The notes under the pieces were generated by a model that searched no databases, was not told the DNA's origin, and saw nothing but the letters and a program-made list of their open reading frames with translations. Shown here in pieces: positions 52,162 to 60,517 of a stretch of 64,000 bases of DNA (within the stretch, counting starts at the first letter, position 1; every line of letters starts with the position of its first letter). The DNA is taken from contig JAJZAT010000004.1 in the NCBI GenBank assembly GCA_021799275.1, positions 1 to 64,000 on the forward strand, in the 5' to 3' direction. Source of the stretch: Bacillota bacterium (GTDB lineage Bacteria > Bacillota > Sulfobacillia > JAJZYS01 > JAJYTV01). Position numbers and translations under genes: made by a program.

Positions 52162-52937
52162 CAGGCGAAGGCCTCCTCCACGGCGGCAGCTGCGTCGAAA
52201 CCCGGCGTACCGGTGCCGAGGTGCATGAGATACTCCCGGTTGCCGTCACCGCCAAGGATCGGCGACGGGCAGACGCCGAGCGGCGCGAAGCCGTTCTCGC
52301 CGGCCGCCTGGGCCACTTCGCCGAGAACGCGCAGGTGCACCGCGCGATCCCGCACGATGCCGCCCTTGCCCACATCCCTCGGCCCCGCCTCGAACTGCGG
52401 CTTTACGAGCGCCACAACCTCCGCGCCTTCTTTGGCCAGGCTCGCCACCGCAGGCAGGACAAGCCGGAGCGAGATGAAGGAGAGATCGAGCGTAAAGAGT
52501 TCGATCGCCTCGGGCAGATCTCCACGGCGCAGGAGGCGAAGGTTCGTCCCCTCGTGCACCACGACGCGGGGATCGGCGCGCAGACCTGGGTCCAGTTGAT
52601 GGTGCCCGGCGTCCACCGCATAGACGCGCACGGCTCCCCGCTCCAGCAGCACCTGCGTGAAGCCGCCCGTCGAGGCGCCCGCGTCTAGCGCGACGCGCCC
52701 CCGCGGGTCGACGCGGAAACGGTCCAGGGCTCCGAGGAGCTTCGCCGCGCCGCGCGAGACGTAGGTCCCTGCGCTCAGTTCGATCGCCGCATCCATCGGC
52801 ACCAGTTCGGACTTGCGGGACGCCACGCGGCCGTCCACCAGGACCCTGCCTTCGGCGATCAGGGCCTGCGCCCTGCTGCGGCTTGCGCAGAGCCCGCGCA
52901 GGACCAGGATCTCGTCAAGACGCGTCCTGGGAGGCAT
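52161..52937 (-). CDS. tlyA: TlyA-family rRNA 2'-O-methyltransferase
   Basis: 258 residues: an N-terminal S4 RNA-binding domain (RLDEILVLRGLCASRSRAQALIAEGRVLVDG) and an FtsJ-like methyltransferase with the SAM motif LDAGASTGGFTQVLLERG and the catalytic Lys/Asp/Lys set around LDLSFISLR and ALVKPQFEAG. The family methylates 16S or 23S rRNA and some members act as haemolysins. It overlaps the end of dxs by 23 nt. dxs-tlyA is the conserved order. Confidence 0.92.
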   Translation of the reverse strand: MPPRTRLDEILVLRGLCASRSRAQALIAEGRVLVDGRVASRKSELVPMDAAIELSAGTYVSRGAAKLLGALDRFRVDPRGRVALDAGASTGGFTQVLLERGAVRVYAVDAGHHQLDPGLRADPRVVVHEGTNLRLLRRGDLPEAIELFTLDLSFISLRLVLPAVASLAKEGAEVVALVKPQFEAGPRDVGKGGIVRDRAVHLRVLGEVAQAAGENGFAPLGVCPSPILGGDGNREYLMHLGTGTPGFDAAAAVEEAFA

Positions 52938-54783
52938 CGAGCGACAGCTGGAGCGTCTGCGCCACTTGCGGTGCGCTGAGGCCGCACTCCTCGAGCTGCT
53001 CGGACCGCGTCATGTGTTCGATGTAGCGGTCGGGCACAGCGAAGCGCCGGTAGCGGCCGTGGTAGCCATCCGCCACGAGCTGGCCCAGAACGGCATCGCC
53101 GAAGCCGCCCGCTTCGGTCCCCTCCTCGATCGTCGCGACCAGCGGGAACTCGGCCGCCCTGCGCACCATGCCGAGGTCGAGCGGCTTGATAAAGCGCGCG
53201 TCGCCGACGGCCAGGGAAATGCCGCGCGCATCGAGCAGCTTCGCAGCGTCCAGAGCCACCTGCACCATCGTGCCCACCGCGAGAATCGCGCCGTGCGAGC
53301 CCGCGCGCAGCCACTCGCCCTGACCGAGGTGAATCTCCTTGGGCTGGCGGCCGACGCCGGGGCAGTTGCCGCGGGGGTAGCGCACCGCGAAGGGGCCGTC
53401 CACGGTCAGGGCGAGGCGCAGCATCGCCTCGAGTTCCTGCTCGTCGCGGGGTGCCGCGACGGTATATCCGGGAATCGCCCTGAGGTACGCCATGTCGTAG
53501 AGCCCCTGGTGGGTCGCGCCGTCCTCGCCGACGAGTCCCGCGCGGTCCAGGCAGAACACGACGGGCAGGCGCTGGATGCCCACGTCATGGATGAGCTGGT
53601 CGTAGGCGCGCTGCAAGAAGGTCGAATAGATCGCGCAGAGCGGGCGCATGCCCTGGGTCGCCAGGCCGGCCGAGAACGTCACGGCATGGGCCTCCGCGAT
53701 GCCGACGTCGAAGAAGCGGCCCGGGTGTGCTTCTCGGAAGTGTTTGAGGCCCGTCCCGTCGGCCATCGCCGCCGTCACCGCGACCACGCGCTCGTCGTCT
53801 CGGCCGATGTCCGCCGCGATCTCGCCGAACGCGTCGCTCCAGCTGACGCCGCCCTTCTTGGCCGCCTTGCCGAGGCCGGTCTCCACCTCGAACGGGGCGG
53901 TGGAATGCCACTTGTTGGCGTCCTTCGCCGCGGGCTCGTAGCCGTGGCCCTTTTCCGTCACGGCGTGGATCAGGACGGGGCCGCCCATCTCGAGCGCCCG
54001 CTTCAGCACGGAGCGCAGCATCGCCACGTCGTGCCCGTCGATCGGGCCGAGGTAGCGCACCCCGAGTTCCTCGAAGATCTGGCCCGGCACGAAGAGGTGC
54101 TTCACCGAGTCCTTCATGCGCTCGGCCGCCCGCGCCGCGTCCTTCCCGACGACCGGGATCAGCTTGAGGGCGGACTCCACGTCGTGCTTGAAACGGCGCA
54201 CGGCCGGGGTGGTGCGGATCCTCGTGAGGTAGGTCGACACTGCGCCCACATTGGGCGAGATCGACATGGAGTTGTCGTTCAGCACGATGATCAGGTCGGT
54301 GCCGATCTGTCCCGCGTTGTTGAGTCCCTCGTAGGCGAGTCCGCCCGTGAGTGCGCCATCCCCGACCACGGCCGCCACCGCGTAGGTGTCGTGCCGGAGG
54401 TCGCGGGCAGTGGCGATGCCGAGCGCAGCCGAGATGGCCGTGGACGCGTGTCCGGCCCCGAACGGATCGCGAGAGCTCTCCTCGCGGCGAAGGTACCCGC
54501 TGGCGCCGCCCTTCTGCCGGAGATGCTGAAACAGCTCGCGGCGCCCTGTCAGGAGCTTGTGCGCGTACGCCTGGTGCCCCACGTCGAAGACCAGCTTGTC
54601 ACTCTCGCGATGCAAAACGGCGTGCAGCGCGACCGTGATCTCGACGGCGCCCAGACTTGGCGCCAGGTGGCCTCCTACCCGGGACACGACATCGATGATC
54701 TCGCGGCGGACGTCGCTGCAGAGCACCCTGAGCTCGGCATCGCTCATCTGCCCGATGTCCCGGCCTTGGAGCAGATCCTCCAT
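52915..54783 (-). CDS. dxs: 1-deoxy-D-xylulose-5-phosphate synthase
   Basis: 622 residues of the transketolase-like enzyme: GAVEITVALHAVLH, the thiamine-diphosphate motif VVGDGALTGGLAYEGLNNAG to NDNSMSIS, HDVAMLRSVL, and the pyrimidine domain with DVGIAEAHAVTFSAGLA. It makes DXP for the MEP isoprenoid route. It lies directly after oapA; the stop and start abut. ATG 54783. Confidence 0.95.
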   Translation of the reverse strand: MEDLLQGRDIGQMSDAELRVLCSDVRREIIDVVSRVGGHLAPSLGAVEITVALHAVLHRESDKLVFDVGHQAYAHKLLTGRRELFQHLRQKGGASGYLRREESSRDPFGAGHASTAISAALGIATARDLRHDTYAVAAVVGDGALTGGLAYEGLNNAGQIGTDLIIVLNDNSMSISPNVGAVSTYLTRIRTTPAVRRFKHDVESALKLIPVVGKDAARAAERMKDSVKHLFVPGQIFEELGVRYLGPIDGHDVAMLRSVLKRALEMGGPVLIHAVTEKGHGYEPAAKDANKWHSTAPFEVETGLGKAAKKGGVSWSDAFGEIAADIGRDDERVVAVTAAMADGTGLKHFREAHPGRFFDVGIAEAHAVTFSAGLATQGMRPLCAIYSTFLQRAYDQLIHDVGIQRLPVVFCLDRAGLVGEDGATHQGLYDMAYLRAIPGYTVAAPRDEQELEAMLRLALTVDGPFAVRYPRGNCPGVGRQPKEIHLGQGEWLRAGSHGAILAVGTMVQVALDAAKLLDARGISLAVGDARFIKPLDLGMVRRAAEFPLVATIEEGTEAGGFGDAVLGQLVADGYHGRYRRFAVPDRYIEHMTRSEQLEECGLSAPQVAQTLQLSLDASQDAS

Positions 54784-55359
54784 TCAAAGCCCTCCCCGGC
54801 GTCGCTTCGGCCGCGGTTCGAGGATGTGGACCGGCAGCACCGACTCCACGGCCTCAAGTACACGGCCGACCAGCCAGACGATGGCGTCCGCCTTGCGGAC
54901 CGCCAGACCTTTTGCTGCTGATTTTAGACCAATTGTGACAGCTGAGACGAGCGCAACCGCAAGAATCGCGCCTAGTCCGCGCGCCCCGGGCGCGGACCGC
55001 AGCGCGAGACCCGCCGCGAGAGCCCCCGACAGCGTGCCGGCGATGTCCCCCACGACATCGGAGCAGATCGTCGCGACCCGGTCCGCCTCGCGCACCAACT
55101 GGATCGCCTTGCGTGCGCCAGGACGCTTGCTTGCTGAGCGGGCGTGGAACGGCGTCTCGTTCGCGCGCGTAGCGGCGACGCCGACGATGTCGAAGGCCAC
55201 GCCCAGCAGGATGATCGCAAGCAGGACAGGCAGGGCGGCGAGCACCGGCCAGCCGAGCGCGGCGGCCTGCGTCGGCCAGGTCACCACGAGGGCGACGACG
55301 AACGCAAGGATGGCGAAGCGCACCGCGCGCCAGCCAAGGCGCTGCGGTTCGCGCCTCAA
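54784..55359 (-). CDS. oapA: OapA, OLE RNA-associated membrane protein
   Basis: About 191 residues with two N-terminal membrane helices (AILAFVVALVVTWPTQAAAL and PVLAALPVLLAIILLGVAFDIVGVA), a central amphipathic, charged segment (FHARSASKRPGARKAIQLVREADRVATICSDVVGD) and a third helix (GAILAVALVSAVTIGLKSAAKG). The arrangement resembles the DUF21-type half of CorB/CNNM proteins. In Bacillus halodurans and relatives OapA is encoded between OLE RNA and dxs and binds OLE at the membrane; both the place and the layout match. TTG 55359 is preferred because GGAGG is 5 nt upstream; TTG 55371 is an alternative. Confidence 0.8.
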   Translation of the reverse strand: MRREPQRLGWRAVRFAILAFVVALVVTWPTQAAALGWPVLAALPVLLAIILLGVAFDIVGVAATRANETPFHARSASKRPGARKAIQLVREADRVATICSDVVGDIAGTLSGALAAGLALRSAPGARGLGAILAVALVSAVTIGLKSAAKGLAVRKADAIVWLVGRVLEAVESVLPVHILEPRPKRRRGGL

Positions 55360-55379
55360 GCGGTCCTCCAAAGAAATGG

Positions 55380-55992
55380 CTCGGGTGGAAACCTGCGAGG
55401 TAAACGCTGCGGCTTAGGTCCAGCTGGCTTTCCCAACCGGGGCTCCGGCCGTCGCCGGCCGTCGGTTCCCCTTTCGCCCCGGTGCGCCATGTCGCCATAG
55501 GCGCTGCTAGATTGCCACTCAGGCCGCACTGTAATCCCTCGCACGTCTCGCTCTTGGCGAACAGCCTAGGAGTTTTCCTCGCGGCGCGTGTGTTCCCTTA
55601 GCCTCTTTTGCCCGACGGGTTTCGTTCGGCTGCAACATCGCGCCGGGGCCCCGGACGCCAATGTCGGAACCCGACTTCCCCCCGCCAAGCTCAAGGCAGG
55701 CTACGCTGCACCAAGCGCCTGGCCATGCCCAGCACCTGATACAGGTACAACTCCAAGCCGCAGACGCGGTCCGCAGGCGGACTCTCCACGAGCTTGGGCC
55801 TCCGCGGAGGATGGGTGCGTTGCCATATGCCATTATGGGTGCCCCAACCTCCTCCGCTCCCAGCACCAACCCGGACTTGGCGTTCCGAGCCAGCACCAGG
55901 AGGTTCATCGATGTGCCCTTCGGCGGCTTTTTAGGCCCGCCCTAGGGGAGACACGTCCGGCTAGGATACTGCTCCACCCGAAAACATGAACA
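55380..55992 (-). ncRNA. OLE RNA (ornate, large, extremophilic RNA), predicted
   Basis: A 740-nt gap between ispA and oapA has no recognisable protein on either strand but is strongly structured on the minus strand. Helices: GGCGG/CCGCC around 55921-55945, AACCTCCT (55905-55898) pairing with AGGAGGTT (55853-55846), the palindrome CCTCCGCGGAGG at 55799-55810, and GTCCGC-AG-GCGGAC at 55769-55782. The gene order ispA - RNA - oapA - dxs - tlyA - argR - recN is the known OLE locus, and an extended -10 promoter at 55999-56007 would give a transcript of about 610 nt, the known length. The assignment rests on context and structure; the exact ends are estimates. Confidence 0.8.
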
Positions 55993-55998
55993 ACAGCA

Positions 55999-56007
55999 AG
56001 TATACCA
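55999..56007 (-). promoter_or_regulatory. Extended -10 promoter of OLE RNA
   Basis: TGGTATACT on the minus strand is an extended -10 (TGn-TATACT). Start point would be near 55992, between ispA and the structured region. No -35 is obvious. OLE may also be made by read-through from the asp23-ispA operon. Confidence 0.6.
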
Positions 56008-56099
56008 TCCCGCGCCGCGCGCGCCGGGCGAATCGGAAACCAGCGCCGCCGATCGCTGCCATGCCGCCATGTTGGCGCAGTGCTTGCGCCATGCCGATC

Positions 56100-56951
56100 T
56101 CAGTGGGTCCGGAACGCGAGTTCCTCGACCAGCAGTGTCAGTCGTTCACGATCGACGTCAATCTCTTGCAGCGCAGCCAACGCGTTCGCCGAATGCTCGT
56201 GCAACGCCGCCTGCGCCGCCGCTTCGCCAGCGATTCCGACAACGTTGGGGCGATCCTTTGCGATGTCCTTGTGCAGGCGTTTGCCCATGGCCGCTTCCGA
56301 TCCCTGCACATCCAGGAGGTCATCCTTGATCTGGAATGCGATGCCGAGCTCCTGCCCGTAGCGCCTGAGCGCCCCGACCGCTGCCTCACGTCCTGCGAGC
56401 CACGCGCCGGCCGCAGCCGCCGCACCAAGCGGGTGGCCCGTCTTGGCCGCCGCGACCGTGAGCCAACGCTCGACGTCCCTGGCGCCCTCGAGGTCCAGGG
56501 CCTGACCGCCGACCATGCCGGGTCCGAATCCCGCACCCCTGGCCACCTCCGACACGGCGGCAAGCTGCCAGGCAGGCCGGAGGCCGGCGACCGGTTCGGC
56601 GAGAAGCTCGAACGCGAGCGTCAGGAGGCCGTCGCCCGCCAGGATCGCTGTGGCTTCGCCGAACGCCCGGTGGACGGTCGGTTTGCCGTGCCTGAGGTCG
56701 TCGTTGTCCATCGCGGGCAGGTCGTCGTGGATCAGGGAATAGGCATGAATGCATTCGACCGCCGCAGCCGCGCGCCCGAGCCGGCTCCAGTCGCCGCCGC
56801 AGGCGTCCGCCGCAAGAAGGAGGAGTCCGGGCCTCAGGCGCTTGCCGCCATCAAGGGCGTAGGCGGCCGGCGCATCCAGGATCTCGTCCCCGAGGGAGAG
56901 TCCCCGGATCGTCGCCTCGACAAGCGGCAGGTAGCGCTCAATGGCCTTCAA
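56100..56951 (-). CDS. ispA: Farnesyl diphosphate synthase
   Basis: 283 residues of the short-chain trans-prenyltransferase family: YALDGGKRLRPGLLLLA, the first aspartate-rich motif DDLPAMDND, the second DDLLD in FQIKDDLLDVQG, and GKRLHKDIAKDRPN. It makes geranyl and farnesyl diphosphate, downstream of Dxs. The TTG start at 56951 overlaps the xseB stop (TTGA), so the genes are coupled. Confidence 0.93.
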   Translation of the reverse strand: MKAIERYLPLVEATIRGLSLGDEILDAPAAYALDGGKRLRPGLLLLAADACGGDWSRLGRAAAAVECIHAYSLIHDDLPAMDNDDLRHGKPTVHRAFGEATAILAGDGLLTLAFELLAEPVAGLRPAWQLAAVSEVARGAGFGPGMVGGQALDLEGARDVERWLTVAAAKTGHPLGAAAAAGAWLAGREAAVGALRRYGQELGIAFQIKDDLLDVQGSEAAMGKRLHKDIAKDRPNVVGIAGEAAAQAALHEHSANALAALQEIDVDRERLTLLVEELAFRTH

Positions 56952-57172
56952 GGACGCGGATCCTCGTCGTCGAGATCCTCGGGCACCTCGCCCGTCGCGT
57001 CGCCGAGCAGTTCCTCGATGCGCCCCTCGGCCGCGCCGAGGATCTCCTCGCAGGTCCGGCTCAGGGCAACGCCCTCTTCGAACAGCTTCAGCTGGGCCTC
57101 GAGGTCGTCGCCGCCCGCCTCTAGCTGCTGCACGATGGCCTCGAGCCTGCCGATCGCCTCCTCGAACTTCAC
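56948..57172 (-). CDS. xseB: Exodeoxyribonuclease VII small subunit
   Basis: 74 residues: FEEAIGRLEAIVQQLEAGGDDLEAQLKLFEEGVALSRTC is the two-helix XseB signature, followed by an acidic tail. It binds the large subunit XseA. The ATG overlaps the xseA stop by 4 nt. Confidence 0.93.
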   Translation of the reverse strand: MKFEEAIGRLEAIVQQLEAGGDDLEAQLKLFEEGVALSRTCEEILGAAEGRIEELLGDATGEVPEDLDDEDPRP

Positions 57173-58377
57173 CTGGCTTCCTCCCCTGATTCGATCTCCT
57201 CGACCCTTGCAGACGCCTGACCGTCCGCGAGATGCACGTCGATGCGGTCACCGGGCAGGAGGTCCCGAATCCCCGTGACGCCGCGTCCCTCCTTCGTCAC
57301 CATGGCGTAGCCGCGCCGCAAGGGACCACGCGGATCGAGGCCCCCGAGGCGCCCCTGGGCCGCCTGCAGGTGCGCCCTGCGGCGCAGTGCGCCCCCGCGC
57401 CCGACATGGCCCAGCAGTCTCGCCGCCGCCTGCACGCGCTCCCGCCGCCGCAGCAGCAGTTCCTGGGGGCGGCGCATCGGCCAGCGCTGCATCACGGCCG
57501 CGAGCCGGTCGCGGCGGCGCTCCGCCGAGCGTCTGAGCCCCTGTCCGAGCCTCTGGCGAAGCTGCCAGATCCGCAAGGCCAGTTCGCGCTGCACCGGCAC
57601 CGCGAGTTCCGCCGCAGCACTTGGTGTTGGTGCCCGCTGGTCGGCCGCGAAGTCGACCAGGGTGAAGTCCGTCTCGTGCCCGACGGCCGAAACGACCGGC
57701 ACGGGGCACGCGGCGACGGCCCGGACCAGTGCTTCGTCGTTGAAGGCGTCGAGATCCTCCTGGCTGCCGCCGCCGCGCCCGACGATGATCACGTCGACCC
57801 CGGGGTGGACAGAGAGGCGGCGCAGGGCACGCACGACCTCCGCGGCCGCTCCCTGCCCTTGCACGCGGGCGGGGGCGACCACGACATCCTGGCCGGGATG
57901 GCGGCGGCGCGTGATCTGCAGGATGTCGCGCAGCGCAGCACCGGAGGACGATGTGACAATGCCCACCTTGCGCGGCAGGAGCGGCAGCGGGCGCTTGCGC
58001 TCCGGCCCGAACAGGCCCTCCGCCTCGAGCCGCGCCTTGAGCTCCTTGAGGCGCATGAGCTGCGCCCCGAGTCCCAGCTGCTCGAGCTCCTCCGCGTAGA
58101 TCTGCACCTGCCCGCCCGCCTGGTAGAACGCGACCTGACCCGTGACGAGCACCATGTCCCCGTCCTTGGGCGAGAAGGCGACATTGCGGAAGCGTGAGCG
58201 GAACATCACGCCACGGATCTGCGCCGACTCGTCCTTGAGCGTGAAATAGAAGTGCCCGCTGGGATGGGCCTTGACGCTGCCCAGTTCGCCACGCACGCAC
58301 AGGAGACGCAGCCGCGGCTCCGCCTCGAGCACCCCGCCCAGGATCCGGGCTACCTCGCCGACGCTGAGAATCTCCAT
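57169..58377 (-). CDS. xseA: Exodeoxyribonuclease VII large subunit
   Basis: 402 residues: an N-terminal OB-fold (LRLLCVRGELGSVKAHPSGHFYFTLKD), the catalytic domain with VGIVTSSSGAALRDI, VIIVGRGGGSQEDLDAFNDE and VSAVGHETDFTLVDFAAD, and a long coiled C-terminal part. It degrades single-stranded DNA. ATG 58377 has GGAGG with 7 nt spacing and lies inside the end of folD. Confidence 0.94.
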   Translation of the reverse strand: MEILSVGEVARILGGVLEAEPRLRLLCVRGELGSVKAHPSGHFYFTLKDESAQIRGVMFRSRFRNVAFSPKDGDMVLVTGQVAFYQAGGQVQIYAEELEQLGLGAQLMRLKELKARLEAEGLFGPERKRPLPLLPRKVGIVTSSSGAALRDILQITRRRHPGQDVVVAPARVQGQGAAAEVVRALRRLSVHPGVDVIIVGRGGGSQEDLDAFNDEALVRAVAACPVPVVSAVGHETDFTLVDFAADQRAPTPSAAAELAVPVQRELALRIWQLRQRLGQGLRRSAERRRDRLAAVMQRWPMRRPQELLLRRRERVQAAARLLGHVGRGGALRRRAHLQAAQGRLGGLDPRGPLRRGYAMVTKEGRGVTGIRDLLPGDRIDVHLADGQASARVEEIESGEEAR

Positions 58378-59207
58378 CGCATAGCCTCCACGGTGTTGCG
58401 CACCAGCATGGCTGCGGTCAAAGGCAGGACGCCGGTTTCGGATGCCGCTAAGGCCCCGAGGGACGCCCGCGTCTCGGGAGGCACGTGGCCCGAGGGCTTC
58501 TCGTCCCCCTGGCCAGGGCCCGCGTCGACCACCAATGCTCCCGGCTTCAGCTGCTCTCGGCCGACGAGACCTGGCCACCCCGCCATGGCGATCAGGATGT
58601 CGGCGCGGCGCACGGCGTCAGGACATTCCCGAGCATCCGGGCGCACCAGCGTCACTGCGGCTCCCGCCTCGAGCAGGAGCAGGGCCATTTGCCGCTCCGC
58701 CACGCCTCCCGGGCCGACCAGGACGGCTTCGCGGCCACTGGGCCGCAGGTCCGAGAGGCGCACGAGCTCCAGCACGGCGGTGGCGAGACATGGCTGGAAG
58801 CTGGGCCTGCCCAGCACGAGGCGCCCCGCCTGCACCGGCGCGCAGGCCATCACGTCCTTGTCGGGGGCGATGGCCTCTAGGACTTCCAACTCGTCGAGGT
58901 CGTCCGGCAAGGGGGACTGCAGGCAGACCCCGTCGATCTCGGGTTCGGCGCCAAGACGCCCGATCATCTGCTGCACAGCTTGCAGTGTGGAGCGGTGGGG
59001 CATGACGTGCAGTTCCACGTGCATGCCCACCGAGATCGCGGCCTGCTCTTCCGCCCACGCCCATCGCTGCGCACGGGAATCGTCCCCGACCACGACGAGG
59101 GCAAGCCCAGGCGGTCGGCCATGGTCTTGCCGCAGCACCCCGACCTCGGCGGCGGCGGCCGCCGTCAACCGGTCGGCGAGTTCCCGGCCGTCAATGTTCC
59201 GTGCCAT
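58350..59207 (-). CDS. FolD-like protein with altered catalytic residues
   Basis: 285 residues, the usual FolD length and fold order: ALVVVGDDSRAQRW, DGVCLQSPLPDDLD, then a Rossmann part with VLVGPGGVAERQMALLLLEAGAAVTLV, and LPLTAAMLVRNTVEA. Key positions differ: the YVxxK motif reads WAWAE (49-53), replacing the catalytic Lys by Glu and Tyr by Trp; KDVDG reads KDVMA; PCTPxG reads PCLATA. So it is a FolD homologue that may lack cyclohydrolase activity or act on another substrate. Overlaps nusB by 17 nt and xseA by 28 nt, a tight operon. Confidence 0.8.
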   Translation of the reverse strand: MARNIDGRELADRLTAAAAAEVGVLRQDHGRPPGLALVVVGDDSRAQRWAWAEEQAAISVGMHVELHVMPHRSTLQAVQQMIGRLGAEPEIDGVCLQSPLPDDLDELEVLEAIAPDKDVMACAPVQAGRLVLGRPSFQPCLATAVLELVRLSDLRPSGREAVLVGPGGVAERQMALLLLEAGAAVTLVRPDARECPDAVRRADILIAMAGWPGLVGREQLKPGALVVDAGPGQGDEKPSGHVPPETRASLGALAASETGVLPLTAAMLVRNTVEAMRWRFSASAR

Positions 59208-59652
59208 CGTCTCCGTCCGCCTCTTCCGGCGCCTCGGCGCCGCGCTCGCTGAGTGGCCGCCCCAGTTCGGCGGCCATGCGCGCAAGCAGGCCGTTGACGA
59301 AGCGGGGAGCCTCCTCGGTGGAGTAGATGCTGGCAAGTTCCACGGCTTCGCTGACGATCGCGTTCGACGGTATTCCCGGCTGCTCCAGGAGCTCGTAGGC
59401 AGCCATACGCAAGAGACAGCGGTCCACCGCCGCGAGCCGCGGCAGTGACCAGCCCCGACTGAGCTGCGCGATGAGGCCGTCGATGCGCTCCCTCTGCCGC
59501 TCGACGCCAAGGCAGATCTCACGCGCGTAATCGGCGAACGCCTGGGGCTCGTCCGAAAGTTCCTGACGAAGGGTGTCCTCGAGGCTGTGCCGGCCCACCT
59601 CCATGGCGAACAGCACGCGCAGGGCCAGGACACGGGACTGTCGTCTGGCCAT
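59191..59652 (-). CDS. nusB: Transcription antitermination factor NusB
   Basis: 153 residues: RRQSRVLALRVLFAMEVG at the N-terminus and PSNAIVSEAVELASIYSTEEAPRFVNGLLARMA at the C-terminus, the all-helical NusB fold. It joins the boxA RNA in rRNA antitermination. Its ATG overlaps the stop of the small DUF2273 gene by 1 nt. Confidence 0.94.
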   Translation of the reverse strand: MARRQSRVLALRVLFAMEVGRHSLEDTLRQELSDEPQAFADYAREICLGVERQRERIDGLIAQLSRGWSLPRLAAVDRCLLRMAAYELLEQPGIPSNAIVSEAVELASIYSTEEAPRFVNGLLARMAAELGRPLSERGAEAPEEADGDDGTEH

Positions 59653-59876
59653 CAGTCACGCTCCCGTTGGAAGATGTGCTCGATAAGCTCGCCCCAGTCA
59701 CCCGCGTCGCTGTCGTGGCGCATGCCGACGAACCAGCCGACGAACCCGGCGATGAGGACGAAGAGGGCGGCGAAGAAGCCGACGCCGACCGCCAGAAGAG
59801 CCCACAGCACCCCGAGCGTGGTGCCGACCAGAGCCCCGGGGTGCTCCTGCCACAGCCGCAGCCAGAACTCCCTCAT
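59652..59876 (-). CDS. DUF2273 small membrane protein
   Basis: 74 residues: MREFWLRLWQEHPGALVGTTLG, then two closely spaced membrane helices (VLWALLAVGVGFFAALFVLIAGFVGWFVG) and a charged tail. This is the usual DUF2273 companion of amaP and asp23 in clostridial-type genomes. ATG 59876 has GGAG about 7 nt upstream. A role in cell-envelope stress is inferred from the neighbours only. Confidence 0.85.
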   Translation of the reverse strand: MREFWLRLWQEHPGALVGTTLGVLWALLAVGVGFFAALFVLIAGFVGWFVGMRHDSDAGDWGELIEHIFQRERD

Positions 59877-59880
59877 GATC

Positions 59881-60429
59881 TTACTCCACCCTGCTGCGCC
59901 GGGTCTCGGGACTGATGTGGTGGATCTCGATGCGCACCTGCTTGACCGGCACGCCGATGACGCGTTGCACCTGCGTCCTGATGGCGTCCTGGATCGTCGC
60001 CGAGAGTTCCGTCACCGGCTCGCTCGGTCCGACCGTCGCGCGCACCCGGACGGCGAGGCCGTCCTCCCAGCGCTCCATCACCGCGCTCGCGTCCCGGACG
60101 CCCGCGACGTTGCGCACCAGCCTCTGTACCATGTCCTCGACCGCGGAGACCGAGATGCGCACATCGCCAAGCGCCAGCTCGTGCTTGATCGCCCGCCGCC
60201 TCGGCGACCCCGAGATGCCGACCCCCACCAGCCGCGCGCTGACGACCACCAGCACAAGGCCGATGATGCCGATCTCGACTCTGCCGGGGATGGTCAGGGC
60301 GCTTGTCCGAATGTACTCCAGCGGCGTGCGCCAGCCGAAGGCCAGCAGAATGAGCCCGAGCGACGCGATGCCCAGGCTGATGGTGTAGATCGCCAGGATC
60401 ACGCGGTCGAAATAGCCGACGATCTTCAA
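59881..60429 (-). CDS. amaP: Alkaline shock response membrane anchor AmaP
   Basis: 182 residues: two membrane helices near the N-terminus (YFDRVILAIYTISLGIASLGLILLAF and VEIGIIGLVLVVVSARLVGVG) and an Asp23-like C-terminal domain (DVRISVSAVEDMVQRLVRNVAGVRDASAVM). In staphylococci AmaP anchors Asp23 to the membrane. The start is TTG 60429 behind GGGGGT. It lies between asp23 and DUF2273. Confidence 0.88.
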   Translation of the reverse strand: MKIVGYFDRVILAIYTISLGIASLGLILLAFGWRTPLEYIRTSALTIPGRVEIGIIGLVLVVVSARLVGVGISGSPRRRAIKHELALGDVRISVSAVEDMVQRLVRNVAGVRDASAVMERWEDGLAVRVRATVGPSEPVTELSATIQDAIRTQVQRVIGVPVKQVRIEIHHISPETRRSRVE

Positions 60430-60517
60430 AGCTTACCCCCACCTGCCCGGGGAGATCTCTCCGCCATACGCAGTTCACCGGTCCAGTTCGATGGACTGGA
60501 GGAGCCGCCGCCGCGAC

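Noticed and set aside
54784-55359. oapA as a magnesium/cobalt transporter CorB
   Set aside because: The DUF21-like pattern is there, but the protein is short, lacks CBS and CorC domains, and sits at the OLE locus, so OapA is the better call.
55519-55908. A 129-codon minus-strand open frame in the ispA-oapA gap
   Set aside because: It starts without a ribosome binding site, has no recognisable domain and overlaps the structured region that fits OLE RNA.
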